Origin: an uncultured Bacteroidota bacterium
Lineage (GTDB): Bacteria; Bacteroidota; Bacteroidia; Chitinophagales; Saprospiraceae
Reading direction: 5' to 3'
Assembly (NCBI GenBank): GCA_937876435.1
Contig: CALEIL010000475.1
Coordinates: 1-8,962, forward strand
DNA length: 8,962 bases
Part shown: one piece after another, positions 6,998 through 8,962 of the stretch
Layout of the letters: each line of letters begins with the position of its first letter
Numbering within the stretch: position 1 is the stretch's first letter
Notes under the pieces: model-generated
What the model saw: the letters and a program-made list of their open reading frames with translations, nothing else
What the model was told of the DNA's origin: nothing
The model's database searches: none
Position numbers and translations under genes: made by a program

Positions 6998-8629
6998 TTA
7001 GGACTTTTTATCTTTCGAATCTTTAGCTGACTGCCTTCGCTGTACAATCTCATTGACTAGGTCTTCATAGTTTTCCATTTCCAGCCTGCTCCGCTGTCTA
7101 TCCAGATGGTCTATATCTTCATCTAATGCCTTATATAATGCATAACACATAAATAATAAAATAATGGCGAAAGGCAAGCCGGTAGCGATGGTAGCTGCTT
7201 GAAGTGCGGACAGTCCACCGCCCAGTAAAAGAACAGCTGCTACAGCCCCTTCTGTTAAAGCCCAGAAGATTCGCTGGCCCACTGGGACATTGATCCTGCC
7301 TCCTGAGGTAAGGCTATCAATAACCAAAGATCCGGAATCGGATGAGGTAATAAAAAAACCGGCTATCAATATCACGCCTACGGTATTGAGTACCGCCGAC
7401 AAAGGAAATCGCTCCAAATAAATAAACAAAGCTGTAGCGACATCGGAATCAACCGCGCGAGCCAGTCCCTGATCCCCCATCAATACCTCTCTGATCCCGG
7501 TACTGCCAAATGCTGTTATCCAAAAAAAGGTGACAAGAGATGGGACAATAAGTACACCAAAGATAAATTCACGAACGGTACGTCCTTTAGAAATACGGGC
7601 TATAAACATCCCGACAAATGGCGACCATGCAATCCACCATCCCCAGTAAAAAATAGTCCAGTCATTTTGCCAATTACCAGGGAGATAACTTTCTGTCCAG
7701 GTGGAAGTTTCTATAAAGTGGAATAAATAGTTACCGGTATTCTGCACAAAAGCTTGAAATATAAACAGTGTAGGGCCAAGGAGCACGACCAAAGCCAATA
7801 GGAATATTGCGATCCTCATATTCCATTCACTCAAAACTTTGACCCCTTTGTCAACACCAAGGATGACAGAAACCATTGCGACCAATGTAATGCCTATAAT
7901 AAGCAATACCTGAGTCAGGTTCCCGCTGTCTATCCCCCAAAGATGCTCCAATCCCGCAGCCATTTGCTGGGCTCCAAACCCCAACGAGGTCGCCAGTCCA
8001 AATAGCGTGGCCAAAACAGCAAAGATATCGATCACATCTCCCGGCCAACTATAGATGCGGTCTCCAAAAAATGGATAAAAAACAGACCGAATGGTCAGGG
8101 GCAGGCCTCTCGAATAAGTAAAATAAGCCAGACTGAGTCCCACCAAGGCATACACCCCCCACGCATGAAACCCCCAATGCAAAAAAGTAAGATTCATGGC
8201 TTTTGTAGCTGCTTCCGGCGTCATGCCTTCCATCCCTGGTGGATTGCTGAAATGCGTGATGGGTTCTCCAACACCCCAAAACAATAAACCAATTCCCATA
8301 CCAGCACTAAAGAGCATCGCAAACCAGGATACCCTGCTAAACTCAGTTTGGGCACCCTGGCCGCCAATCCGAAGTTCTCCATGCTTACCAAAAGCGATAA
8401 TTAATAAAAAGATGATAAAAATATTGACGCATAAAATAAAGAACCAGCCTGTGGTGTCAGCAACGAAATTCTGAACATTGAGAAAAATGGATTTGGAACG
8501 CTCTTGAAAAACCAGGACCAAAGTAATACTTAGGAATATGATGAAAACTGAGATTAAAAAAACGCGCAGGTTCACCTGAAGACCAAAAAATGATTTTGTT
8601 TCATCTGAACGGACAATTTTCTTGGCCAT
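6998..8629 (-). CDS. BCCT-family transporter (betaine/choline/carnitine type osmolyte uptake)
   Basis: This inner-membrane secondary transporter takes up trimethylammonium-type osmolytes, most likely glycine betaine, choline or a relative. The 543 residues contain the expected twelve hydrophobic segments. Key motifs are the glycine-rich GMGIG at 110-114, HWGFHAWGVY with Trp152, Trp157 and Tyr160 (same spacing as the BetP aromatic cage), and the signature WGWWIAWSPFVGMFIARISK from 329, whose Trp329/331/332/335 keep the BetP TM8 spacing. A Thr-Ser pair at 428-429 (FITSSDSGS) matches the sodium-site region of sodium-coupled members, arguing against a sodium-independent CaiT-type exchanger. A charged tail of about 45 residues follows the last helix, in the position of the osmosensing tail of BetP. 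The ATG at 8629 is chosen; the frame continues upstream only to a TTG at 8683, which would add 18 basic residues not expected in the family. No clear TAnnTTTG promoter was found upstream. The Usp gene follows 9 bp after its stop. Confidence 0.94.
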   Translation of the reverse strand: MAKKIVRSDETKSFFGLQVNLRVFLISVFIIFLSITLVLVFQERSKSIFLNVQNFVADTTGWFFILCVNIFIIFLLIIAFGKHGELRIGGQGAQTEFSRVSWFAMLFSAGMGIGLLFWGVGEPITHFSNPPGMEGMTPEAATKAMNLTFLHWGFHAWGVYALVGLSLAYFTYSRGLPLTIRSVFYPFFGDRIYSWPGDVIDIFAVLATLFGLATSLGFGAQQMAAGLEHLWGIDSGNLTQVLLIIGITLVAMVSVILGVDKGVKVLSEWNMRIAIFLLALVVLLGPTLFIFQAFVQNTGNYLFHFIETSTWTESYLPGNWQNDWTIFYWGWWIAWSPFVGMFIARISKGRTVREFIFGVLIVPSLVTFFWITAFGSTGIREVLMGDQGLARAVDSDVATALFIYLERFPLSAVLNTVGVILIAGFFITSSDSGSLVIDSLTSGGRINVPVGQRIFWALTEGAVAAVLLLGGGLSALQAATIATGLPFAIILLFMCYALYKALDEDIDHLDRQRSRLEMENYEDLVNEIVQRRQSAKDSKDKKS

Positions 8630-8860
8630 GGCGGAATGTTTTTTGATAAGCTTTATAATACATCTTTTTATGAACAATAACAAATTACTATTTCGATGGA
8701 TGGAGGTTCACTCTTCAACAACGGATATCATCAGCTACGAAAACAACAAAATAAATTGGAAGAGAGTCTGAAGGTGTAAGGGAATATTCCTCAATGCAAT
8801 CGACTCGGATAGGAGAGAGTGTGGTGGGTACAATTAAGTAACAGGCTTTCATAAAAATGG
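8630..8860. other. AT-rich upstream region of the BCCT-Usp unit
   Basis: No gene is supported here. The 120 bases nearest the transporter (8641-8760) are only 29% G+C by direct count, as expected of a promoter region. Minus-strand TAATTTG at 8687-8681 is one base short of the TAnnTTTG consensus and has no well-spaced -33 partner, so a promoter is likely present but not placed. Confidence 0.4.
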
Positions 8861-8962
8861 CGGCTCAGCGAATGAAGTCTCGTCCTCAGACGAGACCGAT
8901 CGTGCGACAGCTCGATCGATGAGACTGCCACGAGCACCTGCGAGTGGGCGGGCAGCAGAGTA
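8861..8962. other. GC-rich, hairpin-bearing segment at the window edge, origin unknown
   Basis: By direct count 63 of these 102 bases are G or C (62%), against 29% in 8641-8760. It holds a perfect 8-bp hairpin and two copies of the palindrome CGATCG (8897-8902, 8913-8918). Two frames run open to the window edge: plus strand from 8838, and minus strand ending at a TGA at 8851-8849 after 37 codons, finishing in ETSFAEPPFL. Neither has a recognisable domain. It could be the end of a neighbouring minus-strand gene, a dispersed repeat, or the edge of a transferred segment. Confidence 0.4.
8877..8896. repeat. Perfect 8-bp inverted repeat (hairpin)
   Basis: GTCTCGTC (8877-8884) pairs exactly with GACGAGAC (8889-8896) around a CTCA loop. 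Neither strand has a proper T-run after the stem (minus strand continues TTCATT), so it is a poor intrinsic terminator. It may belong to a dispersed structured repeat. Confidence 0.55.

Noticed and set aside
8630..8683. 18-residue N-terminal extension of the BCCT transporter from a TTG start
   Set aside because: The first ATG at 8629 gives a start typical of the family; the extension is basic, AT-rich and encoded in what looks like leader DNA.
8681..8718. Possible minus-strand promoter (TAATTTG with upstream TTG) for the BCCT-Usp unit
   Set aside because: The -7 element is one base short of TAnnTTTG and the nearest TTG is 28 bp away, outside the accepted spacing.
8857..8922. 21-codon plus-strand frame starting ATGGCGGCTCAG
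   Set aside because: It is short and arginine-rich, overlaps the hairpin and has no recognisable motif.

Overview
The window looks like chromosomal DNA from an environmental member of the Bacteroidota. The evidence is a SusC/RagA-type TonB-dependent outer-membrane protein followed directly by its SusD/RagB-type surface lipoprotein, a perfect TAnnTTTG promoter element ahead of them, and A/T-rich leaders without Shine-Dalgarno sequences. Class or genus cannot be fixed from this sequence. A betaine-family transporter suggests exposure to osmotic stress, for example a marine or saline habitat.

Layout. 1-67: the last 21 codons of an unidentified plus-strand gene, with a hairpin just after it. 68-388: no gene; it holds that hairpin and a 10-bp tandem repeat. 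389-940 (minus): the C-terminal half of an MFS sugar:proton symporter, broken by two frameshifts and lacking its whole N-terminal half, so a pseudogene. 941-1166: the low-GC leader and promoter of the next operon, with an inverted repeat. 1167-5959 (plus): a susC-susD pair separated by 32 bp and closed by a very strong intrinsic terminator at 6022-6055. 6122-8629 (minus): a convergent two-gene unit, a BCCT-family osmolyte transporter followed 9 bp later by a tandem-domain universal stress protein. 8630-8962: no convincing gene; an AT-rich upstream region of the transporter changes abruptly to a GC-rich, hairpin-bearing segment at the window edge.

How the parts work together. The SusC-SusD pair should bind an oligomeric nutrient (glycan or peptide-like) at the cell surface and import it into the periplasm using TonB energy. 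No glycoside hydrolase, peptidase, sensor or sigma/anti-sigma pair lies beside it here, and the one neighbouring inner-membrane sugar transporter is dead, so its substrate cannot be inferred from context. The BCCT-Usp unit reads as an osmolyte-uptake module with a cytoplasmic nucleotide-binding-type partner that may modulate the transporter.

I see no CRISPR array, tRNA, rRNA, intact mobile element or clearly novel system. The points most worth checking are the BCCT-Usp pairing, the truncated transporter and what truncated it, and the compositionally foreign right edge.
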